DNA of 64,000 nucleotides from Hysterium pulicare CBS 123377 (taxonomy: Eukaryota > Ascomycota > Dothideomycetes > Hysteriales > Hysteriaceae): assembly GCA_000467715.1 (NCBI GenBank), contig AJFK01000009.1:1-64000 (forward strand), written 5' to 3'. Positions within the stretch are counted from its first letter, which is position 1. Every line of letters begins with the position of its first letter. The notes below the pieces were generated by a model, which saw nothing but the letters and a program-made list of their open reading frames with translations, searched no databases and had not been told where the DNA came from. A program made the position numbers and the translations under genes. Shown one piece after another: positions 1-13,205 of the stretch.

Positions 1-1215
1 CGGGGGTAATAGAAAGGCTTACCGCAACTCCGGGCCGTGATCACATCGTATTAAACGAAAGGAGTAACCTGTTGACGCGTTTGGAAGGTTGGATGCTTCA
101 GTTGCGTTCGATGCGGATCGTACGGCAGCCGTTGATACATGTTGGACAGTTGACAGTCGCCCGTTAGTGGACGCCATGGATATCCAGTATGAGGTTCTGT
201 GCTCCTGGATAAATGGAGGTTACCTGTACGCGAATGTAGAGCTCGGACCAGCCAACGGTGGTGAAAGAGAAAGTTGGGCAGAGTGAAGACTAAGACGAAA
301 CAGCAAAGGCAAGAATTTCCGTAGAAGCTTGGAGGAAGAGTAACAGTATTAGTCTCGCTAATATCAAAACCATACGTAAGCTTCAGATTCGCATTGACTG
401 CCAAGTATTAAAAGTTTACTTAATCTTTACCTTATGCTGAGCGTTTGCAGAGTAATTTTCCATGGGCCGAATTATTCGACAATCCTGAATACAGTTTGCA
501 GACTATCTTGTTCCCTTGAACGGTGAAGCCGATATCGCGTTTTGGAGTACCTGTTGACCGGGGAGCTGGCTGACAGGGTCGGAAGGCTCCCCGGTCGGTT
601 TGAGGCGACATGCATGCGGCACGGATCGCATGGTCAAGGATTGTTATGAAAACAGCCACGGTTGGTACACGGTACGTAAAGGGCCGGATCTAGATTAATC
701 AGGACCCTTGCATCTTTGATTTCTTGGGCACGGCCGTAATCGACCCATACAGGTGTTCTCGATTGTTGAGACCATGCATATGCAATCCTTCGATATCTAT
801 CTGCGAAGATATTGGACATACCCTGAAGCCGAGACACCGAAAGAAGAGGCGTGCAAGGTTTGCCTTTCCTCGGTTGCGAAACCGACAGAAAGATCAGGGC
901 AGACAGTCCCTCCACGCGACATTCATTTCCGTTCACAGACGGCATGTAACACGAGAGACTGGTCGAGGCGTCGAGGCTCGCGTGGATTTATCGAACAGAG
1001 GGGGTCTCGCCAGGCATATCTGCTGCATCAGTCAGTTGAAGCCCTGCAGTTATTTAGCGGCCCAATGAACGTTGTATTGCGGCGTAGTTCATATATGGTC
1101 TTTTGCCCTATTCAGTCCGCCGTGTCGCTGTTATCTCACCTCTGTACTCCCCCTCTTCACTTTTTTCTTCCCAACTCAAGCTCAATCGCATTCCTTTTCC
1201 TTTGAGCACGTAAGG
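1..1215. other. Intergenic region upstream of the permease
   Basis: I see no gene here. The short open frames on both strands match no protein I know and lack the codon regularity of the neighbouring genes. The last 150 bases are pyrimidine-rich, as is common in fungal 5' leaders, and probably hold the promoter and 5' UTR of the permease that begins at 1216. Confidence 0.5.
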
Positions 1216-2993
1216 ATGTCAGATATCGTCAAAGACTCACCTAGAGTGGTGACCGTACCCTATGAGGGCGAAGAAGATGCCTTCGTTTCAGAGAAGGAGG
1301 GCAATGTGGATGATAGGCGCGATATGATGCGGATGGGGAAGCGACAGGAAACCCGGCGCAACTTTCGTGCGATCACTATTTTCGGCTTTGCAATGGTGCA
1401 GTTAAGCACTTGGGAAGCAGTCTTGGGCGTTGCAATCCTCGCTCTCCTGAACGGAGGTACTGCTGGGTTAATCTGGGGATATCTTGCAGTTATGGCTGGT
1501 TTTGGCTTCGTAATCGCGTCATTGGCCGAGATGGCCTCGATGTAAGTTCTTCATACTGCTCAATGGCCCTCTTTTGCTAATGAGTCTAGGGCGCCAACAT
1601 CAGGTGGACAATACCACTGGGTTTCAGAGTTTGCCCCGAGAAGTTGTCAGAGGTTCCTGAGCTTTCTTGTTGGATGGCTATCAGTCTTGGGTTGGCAAGT
1701 CGCTGCAGCAACGGTTGCATTCCTTGCTGGCACTCAATTGCAAGGACTGATTACGCTGAACAACCTTCAATCTTACATTCCGGAGCGCTGGCAGGGAACA
1801 ATGCTCGTGTGGGCTATTGCATTGATCGCGACCTCATTCAACACTTTCTTCTCACGAAAGCTCCCATTAGTTGAGGGATTGGTAGTGATCCTTCATTTGA
1901 CCGGATTTTTCGCGATTCTGGTGAGCAATTCCCTTGAGTACAGCAGACGATGAACTGATAACTTAGATCCCACTCTGGGTTATGGCAGACCGAGCAGATG
2001 CGAAAACCGTCTTCACCTCTTTCGAAGACAACGCCGGCTGGGGCAATGTTGGCCTATCAACAATCGTCGGCCTCCTCGGAGCTGCCGGCTCATTCGTTGG
2101 AGTCGACGCTGGAGCCCATATGTCCGAAGAAGTTCGTGATGCGGCTTATGTCGTACCGAGAACTATGATGTGGACATGGTTTGGTAATGGGTTGCTTGGT
2201 TGGATCATGGCTATCACGTTTTGCTTCTGCGTCGGCGACGTTATGGACGTTCTGGTCACTCCGACTGGCTGTAAGTGCTTCGCATCCGAACATCATTCGT
2301 ATAGATGGCTCATTCAGTCTTTTGCAGATCCCTTCATTCAGGTCTTCTACAATGCCACGGGCTCCTACGCAGGAGCCACGGTTATGTCATGTATACTGCT
2401 TATACTCTCCGTTTTCGGTTGCGTTGCCGTCATTGCGACAAACTCTCGTCAGCTTTTCGCTTTCGCCCGTGACAATGGAGTTCCGTTCTCAAGGGTCTTC
2501 GCTACTGTAAGTTCATCGAGATCGATCCCAATCTGATAAAATACTGAGTTTTGGCCAGGTTTCGCCGAAATACGAGATTCCTCTTAACGCCGTCTATTTG
2601 TCCGCGACCATTGTTGTTCTCCTCTCTCTGATCAACATTGGTTCCTCGGTGGCGTTCAACCAGATTCTCTCTCTGGGAACTGGTGCTATGCTCACGGGCT
2701 ACATCATCTCGATTGGATGTGTGACTCTGAAGAGGATTCGGGGTGAGCCATTGTTGCCATCGAAGTTCAACCTCGGAAAGTTCGGTCTACCCATCAACAT
2801 TATATCTTTGTTGGTGTTGGTATTCTTATACGTGATGTCGTTCTTCCCTCCGCAGCCACACCCAACTCCCGCGAACATGAATTGGGCCATCCTAGCATAC
2901 GGTGTTGTCATTCTCTTCTCGGTCGTATATTACTTTATTTGGGGCAAGAAGAACTATGTCGGACCTGTGGAATATGTCAGAGTGGGTGATTAG
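1216..2993 (+). CDS. APC-family permease (GABA/choline/amino-acid transporter type)
   Basis: A plasma-membrane transporter of the amino acid/choline permease family (UGA4/HNM1-like); the substrate cannot be read from sequence. Exons 1216-1541, 1590-1920, 1967-2270, 2328-2506 and 2559-2993 join in frame to 524 residues, the usual length. All introns are GT-AG and 46-57 nt. A charged cytosolic N-terminus precedes about twelve hydrophobic segments. Family hallmarks are visible: the APTSGGQYHW stretch at the start of exon 2, the GVDAGAHMSEE motif followed by VPR in exon 3, and the ATNSRQLFAFARDNG segment in exon 4. The start was chosen at MSDIVKDS because the frame upstream of it has no conserved character. 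Neighbours are unrelated, so context does not suggest a substrate. Confidence 0.9.
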
Positions 2994-3672
2994 ATTTCTT
3001 GACTTATTTTGCGAGTTTTCATGTAATTATCATACGCAAGAGATGCAATTGCTGTGTATATAGGACCATACGATGAGGATTCACAATATAAATGATGTCC
3101 TTTGATGCCCACAACATTGTCTCAATTGACTGCCCTTCGACACTTATGAAACTAACTTACGTTAAGAGTTATGAATTTCCCCAGCGATGTAAGCTAGGAG
3201 TTTGTTTGACCATACAGTATGATCGGAGAACATTGAGTGGTTTGATCCACATCAAGATTTGGTCTGAAGCCGGTGATCCTGCCCAGGCATGATGTCACTC
3301 TCAAGTAAGGGCCGGTGTGCGATCTGATGGTCCCAGCGCAGCGCACATGAACAAATGTAACATTGAGGCTCACTTTTGAGCTTGAAAGAAGAGTAAAATG
3401 ATTTGAGATGGGCAAGTATGTGCGGTGATATCCGCGACGTTGAATGAAGGCTGTGAAATGCAGAAAGCGAGTACACGCTTAGCCTATATAAGGCTAGCGT
3501 TCGTCCCACCTCAACTACCCGCTCTTCGTTTTTCAACTTCTCAAATACTAAATCGCCGACTCCCATCAAAACTAACTCAATTCTCCGATGAAATGTAAAG
3601 AGAATACCCTTCTCTTTCACCAAGACTAGAATGCCATCAAGTCCTGCGGCATCGTTACCTTGACATTCAAGT
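2994..3672. other. Intergenic region (permease 3' end to helicase promoter)
   Basis: No gene is recognised. It holds the 3' end of the permease transcript and the promoter of the helicase gene, including a TATA-like stretch near 3483. Confidence 0.5.
3483..3492 (+). promoter_or_regulatory. Candidate TATA box of the helicase gene
   Basis: The sequence CCTATATAAG lies about 190 bases upstream of the helicase start codon and is followed by a pyrimidine-rich tract. The call rests on motif and position only; no transcription start is known. Confidence 0.3.
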
Positions 3673-5819
3673 ATGGTAGACTTAAACATTGGCGACACCT
3701 TCATTCCTTCGCTATATCAGCCATCTGCTTTACTACCTATTGCCGAGCATCGAGAAGCCTTACTGTACCTGATAGAGACGTTTCCTGTCACTATTGTTGT
3801 TGGCCATACCGGAAGTGGTAAAACAACCCAAATACCACAATATCTGGACCAAGCAGGATGGTGCTCCGACGGCAAGACGATCGCGATCACGCAGGTAAGC
3901 CAGCAATCCCAAGACTCTGGCTTCATTAGAATCATCTCCTCACACTGACATAGCCTCGCAGGGTAGCAGCCACAACAGTAGCGGCTCGAGTTGCCGAAGA
4001 AATGAGATGTCCACTTGGCCAAGAAGTTGGATATTCCATCAGATTCGAAGATGTTACTTCTGCGAAGACCCGAATCAAATTTCTGACTGATGGATTACTA
4101 TTGCGAGAAGCACTCGTGGATCCCTTACTTTCTCGATACTCGGTTATCATGGTCGATGAAGCCCATGAACGGTCACTAAGCTCCGATGTTCTCCTAGGAC
4201 TACTAAAAAAGGTTCGCAAACGACGGGCTGACTTACGACTTGTAATCAGTAGCGCCACCTTGGACGCTGAAAATTTCCTTCGATTTTTCACGAGCGACCC
4301 AAGCGCGGAGAAGGCGAATGGAGACGGACCCCTTGGAGGCGATATCGGCAGAATCATCAGCCTGGAGGGGAGAATGTATCCCGTAGACATCCATTACTTG
4401 ACCAACCCGGCCGAGGACTACGTAGAACGAGCCGTTCAAACCGTTCTCGACATTCACACCAAAGAGCCGCCGGGCGATATTCTCGTTTTCCTCACCGGCC
4501 GCGAAGAAATTGACAACACCATTGATATGATCTCAGACCGAGTTCAGTCCCTAAACCCCAAAATCCAGACGCTGCAGCCACTGCCGCTGTATGCTGGTCT
4601 ACCAACTGATCAACAAATGTACGTTTTCGAGCCTGCAGCTGAAAATACACGCAAAGTTATCATAGCCACAAATATCGCGGAGGCTTCTGTTACCATTGAT
4701 GGAATCGCCTACGTTATAGACTGCGGATTCGTCAAACTACGAGCTTTCAACCCGAAGACAGGGATCGAGACCCTAACTGCTGTACCCGTCTCCAAAGCGT
4801 CTGCAACGCAAAGAGCGGGGCGTGCAGGACGTACCAAGCCAGGGAAATGCTACCGTCTCTACACCGAAGCAGCATACGAGAATCTCGACGACGCCACGGT
4901 ACCCGAAATCCAGCGCTCGAATCTAGCGCCTATGATTTTGCTACTTAAGAATCTGGGAATAGACAACATAGCACGCTTCGACTACTTAACTCCGCCACCC
5001 GCCGAACTCGTCATCCGCGCCCTCGAACTCCTCTACTCCCTCGGCGCACTAGACGACTACGCCAAACTCACCCGTCCCCTTGGAGTCCGAACGGCCGAAC
5101 TCCCCATCGAACCAATGATGGCAAAAGTTCTCCTCTCAGCCCCCTCCTTCGATTGTCTAAGTGAGATTCTATCCATAGCCGCGATGATGAGTCTGCAGGG
5201 TGCTGTATGGTTCTCCCACGACGGCGACAAGAAACCGCAAGAGATGGCGCGGAGGAAATTCGCTGCGGAAGAAGGGGACCATATCACGTTACTCAATGTC
5301 TATCAAGCGTTTGTTACGAAGGGGAAGAAGGAGGCGAAGTGGTGTCGGGATCATTATTTGAACTTCAAGTCGATGACTAAGGCTGTTAGTACGAGGAACC
5401 AATTGAGGAAATATCTCGAGCGATTTGGAATCGACGTCGAGGAGAGCTTGTCTGGCTTATCGGGGATGAAGGTTTTGAGGGTAGGCGGAACTGATCAGGT
5501 GGAGAAGATTAGGAGGTGTCTGACGAGTGGGTATTTTGCGCAAGCAGCGAGGATGCAGCCGGATGGAAGTTTCAGGACTGTTGATGGGGGAACGATTTTA
5601 CATGCGCATCCTACCTCTTTAATGTTTGTAAGTTGTCAAGCTTCTAAGATGACGAGTTGCGTGTACTGACGAATGCTGCAGAACCGAAAGGCGGATTGGG
5701 TGATCTTTCATGAGATTATACAGACTGGGAGGAAGACATTTATTCGGGATATTACGAAGATTGAGATGGATTGGTTGACGGAATATGCGCCGCAGTACTA
5801 TCGGATTAAAGAGAGGTAG
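3673..5819 (+). CDS. DEAH-box RNA helicase, DHX35-like
   Basis: An ATP-dependent RNA helicase of the DEAH/RHA family; the closest type I recognise is DHX35, a spliceosome-associated helicase. Exons 3673-3894, 3954-5627 and 5682-5819 give 677 residues, close to DHX35 length, so it lacks the long N-terminus of PRP2/16/22/43. Motif I is GHTGSGKTTQ (about residues 44-53). Motif II is DEAHERSLSSD, motif III SSATLDAENF, motif VI ATQRAGRAGRTKPGKCYRLY. These are followed by the winged-helix/ratchet (HA2) region and a C-terminal OB-fold ending in WLTEYAPQYYR. Intron 1 (59 nt) restores the conserved TQPRR motif Ia across the junction. The gene converges on SPC25, leaving about 110 bases between their stop codons. 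Confidence 0.92.
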
Positions 5820-5929
5820 CACGCGGATCGTATCTGCATGGAAAATGATGATCTCGCTATGGCTATTCTCTCCAATCGTGCCGTACGAACATGAACCTCG
5901 AAAACACCAAACACGCCCACAAGCCACCC

Positions 5930-6766
5930 TCAATTCAACGCTTCCTTAAACAAATCTCTCATGCCCTTCATACACTGCACCAAATCCCTGTTCTCATTCA
6001 ACCTCTCCAGCACCCTCTCAATCTCCTCCCTCTCCAACTTAGGCTTACATTCACGAATCGTATACTCCCTCTGACTCGTATCAATCTCAAACCACGCCTC
6101 CCTCTCCCATTCCCTCTCACAAACATTCGTAAACACAACCTTCAAGCGATCCGTCAGCCCCGCCCCCTCAATCCTCAGCGCCACGACATTCTCCCAGAAC
6201 TCCAGCTCCGGCTCGTTGTAGCGCGACTGGCCGTCAAGGTAGCGTCGGTGCTTGAGTTGGGCTTCGCGGCGCGCGGAGATGGCTTTTTGGATCTCGGCGA
6301 TTTGGGATTTGAGCGTGTCGCGGTGGGCGAGGCGTTCGTCGCGTTGTTGGGTTAGGGTTTCGATTGCAGAGTGCATTTCGGCGGTTTCGGCGGATTCTTT
6401 AGAGAGGGTTTGTTGGTGTTGGGATTGTTGGAGGGTGAGGATTTCTATGTCGTGCTTTTTCATGCGTTGGTCCTCTACACAGTTTTGTTAACATGATATA
6501 CTCTCTTCGATTGACTTGCGCTGGGAGACGGGAGGTGGAATTGTACCTTGTAGCTCGCCTACATTCTTGCGGAATTCATTGCGCTCTTCTAAGACTCTCT
6601 TTCTTCCTTTCTCGATGAAGTCGTCGAAGCGCACCGTGAATTGTGCCATGCGTGAACGGAGGTCTTCGAAGCCGAAATCGATGCTGGGAAGCTGGTCTGC
6701 CATGGAGGGAGTGTCTTTGGGGCGCATGCCACTGGTAGAGAGCGAGGGCTCGAACATGGTTGTCAT
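5930..6766 (-). CDS. SPC25: Kinetochore protein SPC25 (NDC80 complex)
   Basis: A subunit of the NDC80 complex, which links kinetochores to spindle microtubules. Two exons, 6766-6547 and 6474-5930, separated by a 72-nt intron, give 254 residues, as expected for fungal Spc25. The N-terminal part contains LPSIDFGFEDLRSRMAQFT, a stretch I associate with fungal Spc25. A long coiled coil rich in Q, E and K follows, and then the globular C-terminal RWD-like domain (about residues 165-254) containing LEFWENVVALRIEG. Splicing regenerates the conserved ELQEDQRMKK stretch across the junction. The start is either 6766 (MTTMFEP) or 6757 (MFEP). It is divergently transcribed from the RRN6-like gene across a promoter of under 300 bases. 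Confidence 0.88.
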
Positions 6767-7053
6767 GGTGTATCGTGAAAATGTGCTGGTGTGGAGTTGG
6801 CTGCGAAAGTGATCTCCATGTTTTGATTTGGTTGCCAGGCCAAACATCGGCGCTTTCGAGTACCGACGGTCACGTGCAGATTGCCTCATCTATTTCATCG
6901 ACTCTCCAACTTCTTCACAAACGGTCCTTCACTGGCTATCTCAGTCCTTCACTGGGTATCTCAACGCGCACTACAAAACTCTCGACCTCCTCTGCTCCGC
7001 ACTTCTAAGCATGCTGTGTTTTATCAACCACCCACGATTCAGTTTGAGCCCCA

Positions 7054-10000
7054 ATGGCTAACTTCTCCTTATCTGACCTAAATTTTGGTCACTTTGGACA
7101 AGCTGTATACGACACTGAAAATAAAAAGTGGTTGTTTAACCGCAAACCTGGGAGAAGGCGGGAGCTACACGTTCTAACCCCTTGGACAACCGCTGTTTCG
7201 CCCTCCATTACCGATGGCCCTTGCGATAACTCTCAATCCAGTCGCACACTACATAATCAAGCCCAGGAACTTATACAGAGTAACCCGGAACTAGTCCCCG
7301 CCTTTGAGCTTCTTCCAGAGTATGCGAGAATTTCAGCCGCAACAAGCTCTTCTGTCGGAGTCTACGATCCATCGGTTGGCGACTTGCTCTCGTTTGGTTC
7401 CGCTTCAGACGAACAGGCGAAAAAGACCTATGTGGCAGCAATCCCGGCAGGCGAAGTGGGAAATGTACTTCGGCTTATAAGAGTATCTTTAGAGCGTCAA
7501 GGCTGGGAAGATGACAAAAGCATCTGGCTTCAGACTCCTGCAATAGACAAAGAAAGTGGCTGGTGGGTTGGAGACTGTGTCCCAATACAACAGCTATGCT
7601 TTGCACCTTCAGAAGGGACTTCCACCTTTCTCGCGGTCCGATTCCTAACGAAGACTGTACTCTTTCGCCCTTTATATCGCGAAACTCCAGTCACACCGAC
7701 ACGCTCGCAGTTCTACACCCTTCCACCTTCGAGACTCGACCCTGGGCATGTATTCACCTTCACGAATGAGCAAACAGGAGGGTCTCAGCATGCGCATGTA
7801 ACATTCAATCCATGGTATCAACGCCAAGTCGCCTTCATAGATATTGACGGGCAGTGGAGCGTATGGGACATAAATGGCGGGCATAGGAAGCGACAGGGCT
7901 ATGATGTTTCTCTCGCCAACAAGGGGAAGGTTGTCGCATCCGAGAATGAACAACAGGGAGACCAAGAAGAGGAACAAAGCAACCCCCGCGAGGACGGTTG
8001 GGCAAGGATACTCTGGGTTGGTGACGTGAACACAATACTGGTCTGCAGCAGAAGGAAATTGGAGCTCTTTGATGTTAGAGGAAAGTTTGGCGTGCCGACT
8101 CAATTGGAATGCCCCGAAGTTATATCATTGCGCGCCTCAGAATGGATCCTAGATGCAAAGCCAAGTTCAGAAGATTCACGCCATTTTTTCGTCTTGACAT
8201 CCACCCGTCTAATTTTGCTTGCCGTTCATTGTTTGGATAAAGCTTTTGGACTGGGCGCCACAAAGGCTGGAGCCTCTATCTTATTATCATGGCGGCACTT
8301 TCGAAGCATGGAAGATATCACACTTCAGCTTTCTATTACGGAAGAAGAGGAAGAAGGTAACGCCCCTGCCCTCGATTTATACGCGCGGATCTAACGGCAG
8401 GTCAACAGAATCGCTGGCTCTTATTCATTCGAGTTTAAACACTTTGGTCACCGTTTTTAGGTTTTCAACCCCAAACGACGACTTCTCATTGCCAAGATCG
8501 GAGTCCGATCCCACCGAACTAATGATTCCTAGCGAGTTATTCTCGACGGGTGGACCTAATAAGCATATCAACAGTGTGCGTTTGAACCGACTACAGTTTG
8601 GCGAAGACTATAGGACTCATGGCCGGGGTCTAGGCACTCAGTACATGAGTGATGATGTTCGCTTTTATAAGCTGACACTCTGCCTTAGCGATTTGAGCGT
8701 ACACGAGACCCTACTGTATTCTCTAAATCCTGAAAGTCAACTCCCACTACGCGCGACGCATGATCAACCGGCGGTCGAGCGGCCATCGTGGACAACGAAG
8801 AACACGAAGGCGCGACAAATACATCTCAGCTCGAGAAAAGTAGATGATGATGATGACTTCGTCGTCCCTGATGGCATGAATGTGGGAATGTTGCCGGCTA
8901 TGATGAAACCCTTTACACAACCAAAAGCGACTTTACGTCGATGGTCTTCATCATCGGGCTCTGGAACCCTGAAAAATGGTTCCTTCGACCCTCAAACACT
9001 AGCGAACGAGTTTATCTATGACGAGCTGATAGGAACCAATGCCTTGAATAGTGTTCGAGGAAGTGAAAAGAATTCAGAGAACGTCACAAAACTAGCAGAG
9101 AGAATCAAGAGCTTGTCTCTTCAGAGTCCTGCTGGGCTAGACGAACCGTTCGGAACATTGTGAGTCTTTTCCTCGCATCAAGGAGAAGTAGCTAACAAGT
9201 TACTAGACTAGATTTTGCCGAGTCCAATATCGACGCGGAGGATATTGACGGTGCCTCGTTGAAGTTCTATGATCTAAGTCAAACGTTGAAAGCAGACCCC
9301 AATGCTGAATTGCCGTCTTTTGAGATCCAGAGTTGTTCATCAGAAGCAATACTGCAGTTGGACGATGGCAAAAACGAAGAACCTACCATGGCATCGGTTT
9401 ACGATAACATTGTGGCAAACTGGATAATACCTTTACCCTACAGCACACCTGCTCAATTGAGACAAATGAAGGAAAGGCAGGCTCGGCATATTGCTGCAGA
9501 AGTAGTGCTGGCAAGTTTACGGCTGCGTGTCATTGAACCACCGCCGCAGACGGCACAAGAGACGCAAACGGACCCAAGCCAGCCGGACAGCATCAGAATT
9601 CCCATCCTTCCGTCGCGGAAAGGCAAAGAACGCGAAATGTCCATCTTCTCAGACCGTTCATCCGCCCCATCGCGCTTCATAACCCCAGATTCCGGAATCT
9701 CACTATCCACACCCGCAACAACGCCCTCCTTTAGATCCGGCACAACATTCACATCCTCCACCTCGATCCCAGACTCCAACCCCGTAAGCAGACTCCGCCA
9801 TCACCTGCACATCTCCGAACCACCAACCATGCAACCTCCCTCCATCACACAAGTCCTCATGCACTGGCAACAACATCACGGGAAAAATCCCAGCACGTAT
9901 GACTGGGACGCCACTACCCGCACCGTTCGAGAAGCACTGCGCCTAGATGAAGAAGGAATGTCGGCGTCCAGACGCGCGCGGCTTCGGCGGAAGGTGGAAA

Positions 10001-10197
10001 GGCATCTTAAAAGGCAGAGGAGGGAGGCGGCTGCCGCTGCTGCCGCGGCTAGTGCGTCACAGCCCTTGCTTTTACAGGAGCTGGCGCAGATGAGGAGTTC
10101 GCCTGGTCCCGCAGCCACGAGTCAGGTGGAGAGAGGAGCTTTTGGAGCAAGGTCGACTAAGAAAGCGAGGAAGGCTAAGATGCCTGGTTTTATATGA
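7054..10197 (+). CDS. RNA polymerase I transcription initiation factor RRN6-like
   Basis: Probable component of the Pol I core factor (with Rrn7 and Rrn11), which recruits Pol I to the rDNA promoter in the nucleolus. Exons 7054-8356, 8409-9159 and 9207-10197 give 1,014 residues. The first half reads like a degenerate beta-propeller with many W/F-rich repeats, as in Rrn6. The C-terminal third is low-complexity and Ser/Pro-rich, ends in a basic Ala-rich helix (about residues 945-975), and finishes with KKARKAKMPGFI, an ending I recognise from fungal Rrn6-like proteins. The 5' splice site at 8357 was paired with the AG at 8408 because this keeps the frame; the earlier AG at 8400 does not. The identification is by overall resemblance, since the family has few invariant motifs. 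Confidence 0.75.
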
Positions 10198-10337
10198 TGT
10201 GATGTGAGCAACCAGCCGCATGTTATCAGGACAAAAGCGAGAACCCAAAAGTATCAAACATTCTCAATACTCAATCTACTAAAACGAAGTCTCGCTCTAC
10301 TATTATCTGTCTACCATCACAACCCAGTCCACCCAGC

Positions 10338-12310
10338 CTACACCTGAACTCGTTTCTTATGTGTACAAAACGGTCCACTAGCCATCACCTCATTCAGCGT
10401 CTCATCACCCTCTTCCCACCACTTCACCAATCTCTTCAACCCCTTTCGCGCCATCCCTGCATCCCGATTCCGATACACACTATCGATTTTCCTCACATCC
10501 GCTTTATCGTTCACTAACCAGCGTTTCTCCTCTTCGAGAAACTTTTCATAGCTCATATCGACCCCATAATGCGCTTTTACGTTGGTGGAGAGGTGCTTGG
10601 CGACTTCTTTGACCAACTTGACACGCTGCTGGCCATCGTGGATGGCGACGGGGGATTTCTGCTGTGGATGGAGTGTTTTGCCGGCGAACCAGAGGAGGGA
10701 AGGGCTCTGGAGAACGGCGGCGAAGATTTCGTTCAGGCCTGCGTTGGTTAGGGCGCAGGAGCCGAGATTGAGGTATTGGAGTGTTGGCAGGGATTGGATT
10801 AGGTTGTGGATGGCGTAGGCGCTACGGTCTGTGAGCCAGTTGTACCTGTTGGGAGATTAGCTGGGTGTTGGTCTTGGGTGGAGCGGTTGGAGGTTATATA
10901 CCGCATGCCGAGATCGCTGGTCGAGTAGTGTTGTCCGATGTCTAAGGTGGCTAGGGTAGGATGGTTCATGAGAGATTCGCATAGTGCGATTGCACCGATG
11001 TCATCCATACCGACTGAGGCAAGCGTAAGACGAGTCAATGATTTGTTCTGTTTTAGACTAGAAGTAAGTGCCGTTAAGCCAGCCGATCCGAGAGGATTGT
11101 TCGTCATGTATAGTGAGTCGATAGTGCAAGATGGCGAAGCTAGATAGGTGGCGATTGCCATAGCACCCTTGGCCCCAATACCGGTCGCATTTAAATAGAT
11201 ATGGCGCAAGGCGAGAGGTGTCTCCGCCTCATAGCTAGCAAGCTTAGAGAAGAGCTCAACAATGCCGGCATCCCCCAACTCGGTCTGATCGAGATCCAAT
11301 GTCCTGAGATTCTTCGTCTGCGTAATCAGTCTGAACACATCATGAGCAGATGATGGACCCAGCGGATTACGTTTCAGCCAGATATTCGTGACCGAAGACG
11401 ATAGTGTCCACTTATCGACCAGGAGTCTGAAGCTCGGTGCGTCGATGCAATTTCCGGCTAGATACCAAGTATCCATCCTATCGGGAAACTCTTCAACAAA
11501 GTCTGCTATGCATTTCGCACCATGCGGACCGATAATATTATTTCCGAGAAGGAAATGCATGATGAAAGTATTCGTCTTGAGACTCCCGATCAAATCCCCG
11601 ATATTAGGTGGACCGAGGACCATTTTACAAAGATCCATTCGACGATCAGAGTATACGACGCCCTTCTCGAACTCGAGAGTCTTAACGCCATAGTAAGGCT
11701 CATCAGCCTCAATCGCATCATCTACGGCTCGAGAAGTCGAAGCCCGCTCCTCAGTCCCTCCATTCCGGAGATGCTCAAAGAACGGCTCCAGCGTCTCCTG
11801 TTCCGCAATTTTAACCGGCATAGGCAAACTAGGGGCGCCGGCGAGAGAAAGCGGGTCGTTCTCTGGATCCCAGGGTCCTTGTTTTCGAATCCTCTCGTCC
11901 CAGCCCTGGAGCTTGTTGCGCTCGGTCGCTACTTCGATCACGCGTTTGCGTTGATGGATGATCGCTTTCCGGAGCTTGACGATGTCTTGCTCGTATTTGA
12001 TTGGTGAGCCAAGAGAGTGCGAGGGGGCTGGGTAGAGGAGTTGAGATGCCATGTTTGCCAGGAGGGCTTTCTCTGGGTCAGCGGAGTGGCGACGAGGCGC
12101 TTTCATGATGGTTTCGTCGATTGAGATAGATAGGGGCAGGGTGCCATCTCCATTATCTAAATACTGAGAGACGAGGGCCATATTCTTTCTAACAAGCTGA
12201 GCCCATTCATTTGCAATGTCTTCGGGGGGTTTTGATGAGTCAGGAGCGGTAAGGGTGATGTTTCCGGGGGATCTCAGGACCGAGTGATCCAGTGTGGTTG
12301 CGGAAGCCAT
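10338..12310 (-). CDS. Leucine-rich-repeat (RNI-like) protein of unknown role
   Basis: Exons 12310-10902 and 10845-10338, joined across a 56-nt intron, encode 638 residues. The N-terminal 200 residues are mostly helical and polar. From about residue 230 to 500 there are ribonuclease-inhibitor-type leucine-rich repeats with the pattern LxxLxLxxxxLGxxG (for example LRTLDLDQTELGDAGI, and SLTRLTLASVGMDDIGA). The C-terminal ~140 residues are basic and helical (the KFLEEEKRWL region). No F-box, kinase or NACHT domain accompanies the repeats, so a scaffolding role is likely, but no function can be assigned. No signal peptide or membrane span is visible. Confidence 0.8.
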
Positions 12311-13205
12311 TATTGGAATGTTGATTTTGGAAGCAGAGAAGCGCGGGCTTTATTTAAAGTACTTGTAGTTACTGAAACAATAGTGACTCACTTGGGACAC
12401 CGTGAATTCGAAGTCATTGCTAGCACCTTCGCCGTGTTCCAGAAAGATATTCCCCATTCACTTTATTAAGACTAGCGTTTTCATTTGCGTTCTTTCTGCA
12501 CAAGAAAAGGGCGGAGTGGTCCAAAGGTTGGTGCCTGGAAGTGCGTTTGGGGGCCGAATAGACAGTGTAGTGTTTGAGCGATTGGGTGGCTGTGCAGGCG
12601 AGCAAGCCACAAAGCCACAGCTTTCTGCAATTCTTCCCGCAAAGTGATCGTGCGCCAACTTTCTCTCCACCACACCCTTTGGAAAAGTCTTCCAGATAAA
12701 CTTACAAGCAGTATAAAATCAAGCGCAAGATCCCGGATTTTATATATCGAAACATGCCTTGGAAACTCATGGCACTTTAGCCAGTAAGCTGGCCTTTCCC
12801 ACTGTCGTTCAAAGTCCGAAGTTGCACTGATGAATTATAGATTTATGTCGAAGTCCAAGGTTGTATTCGAAATGTATAGAAGTGTTGAGAAGTGAACGAA
12901 TCAGCCTTGCGTCAGCGTCTTCGGCACAGACGCGTCGTGCAACTTCACTTTGGTACCGTTGTGAGGCTGACTGAGGGAGTGAAATCTCAAAGGGATGCGC
13001 CCTTGCCGGACTTTAGTCTGCTTTGCATTTTGAAGTGCGACTCAAAGAATTATTCTGCCTCGTGTACATGATGTGTGACATGTTGGGCCTACCACGTGAC
13101 CCGACTGAGGTTAATCGTGCGTCAAAAACGTGTCATGGTTTTCTGCTCCGAGGCCTCCGCTTGCCGAAACCGGTTCCGAAGTATGTAAAAAGCGCCATTG
13201 TACCG
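12311..13205. other. Intergenic region
   Basis: No recognisable gene on either strand. It holds the promoter of the leucine-rich-repeat gene (reading left) and the 3' flank of the broken ankyrin gene. Confidence 0.45.

Noticed and set aside
5891-6355. Open frame of 154 codons on the plus strand
   Set aside because: It lies antisense to SPC25 exon 2 and its composition mirrors that coiled coil.
8357-8400. 44-nt version of RRN6-like intron 1 using the first AG
   Set aside because: It leads to an early stop; the AG at 8408 gives a 52-nt intron with a CTAAC branch-like site and keeps the frame.
12500-12560. Possible tRNA-like stretch
   Set aside because: No cloverleaf or B-box could be formed; no tRNA was found anywhere in the window by eye.
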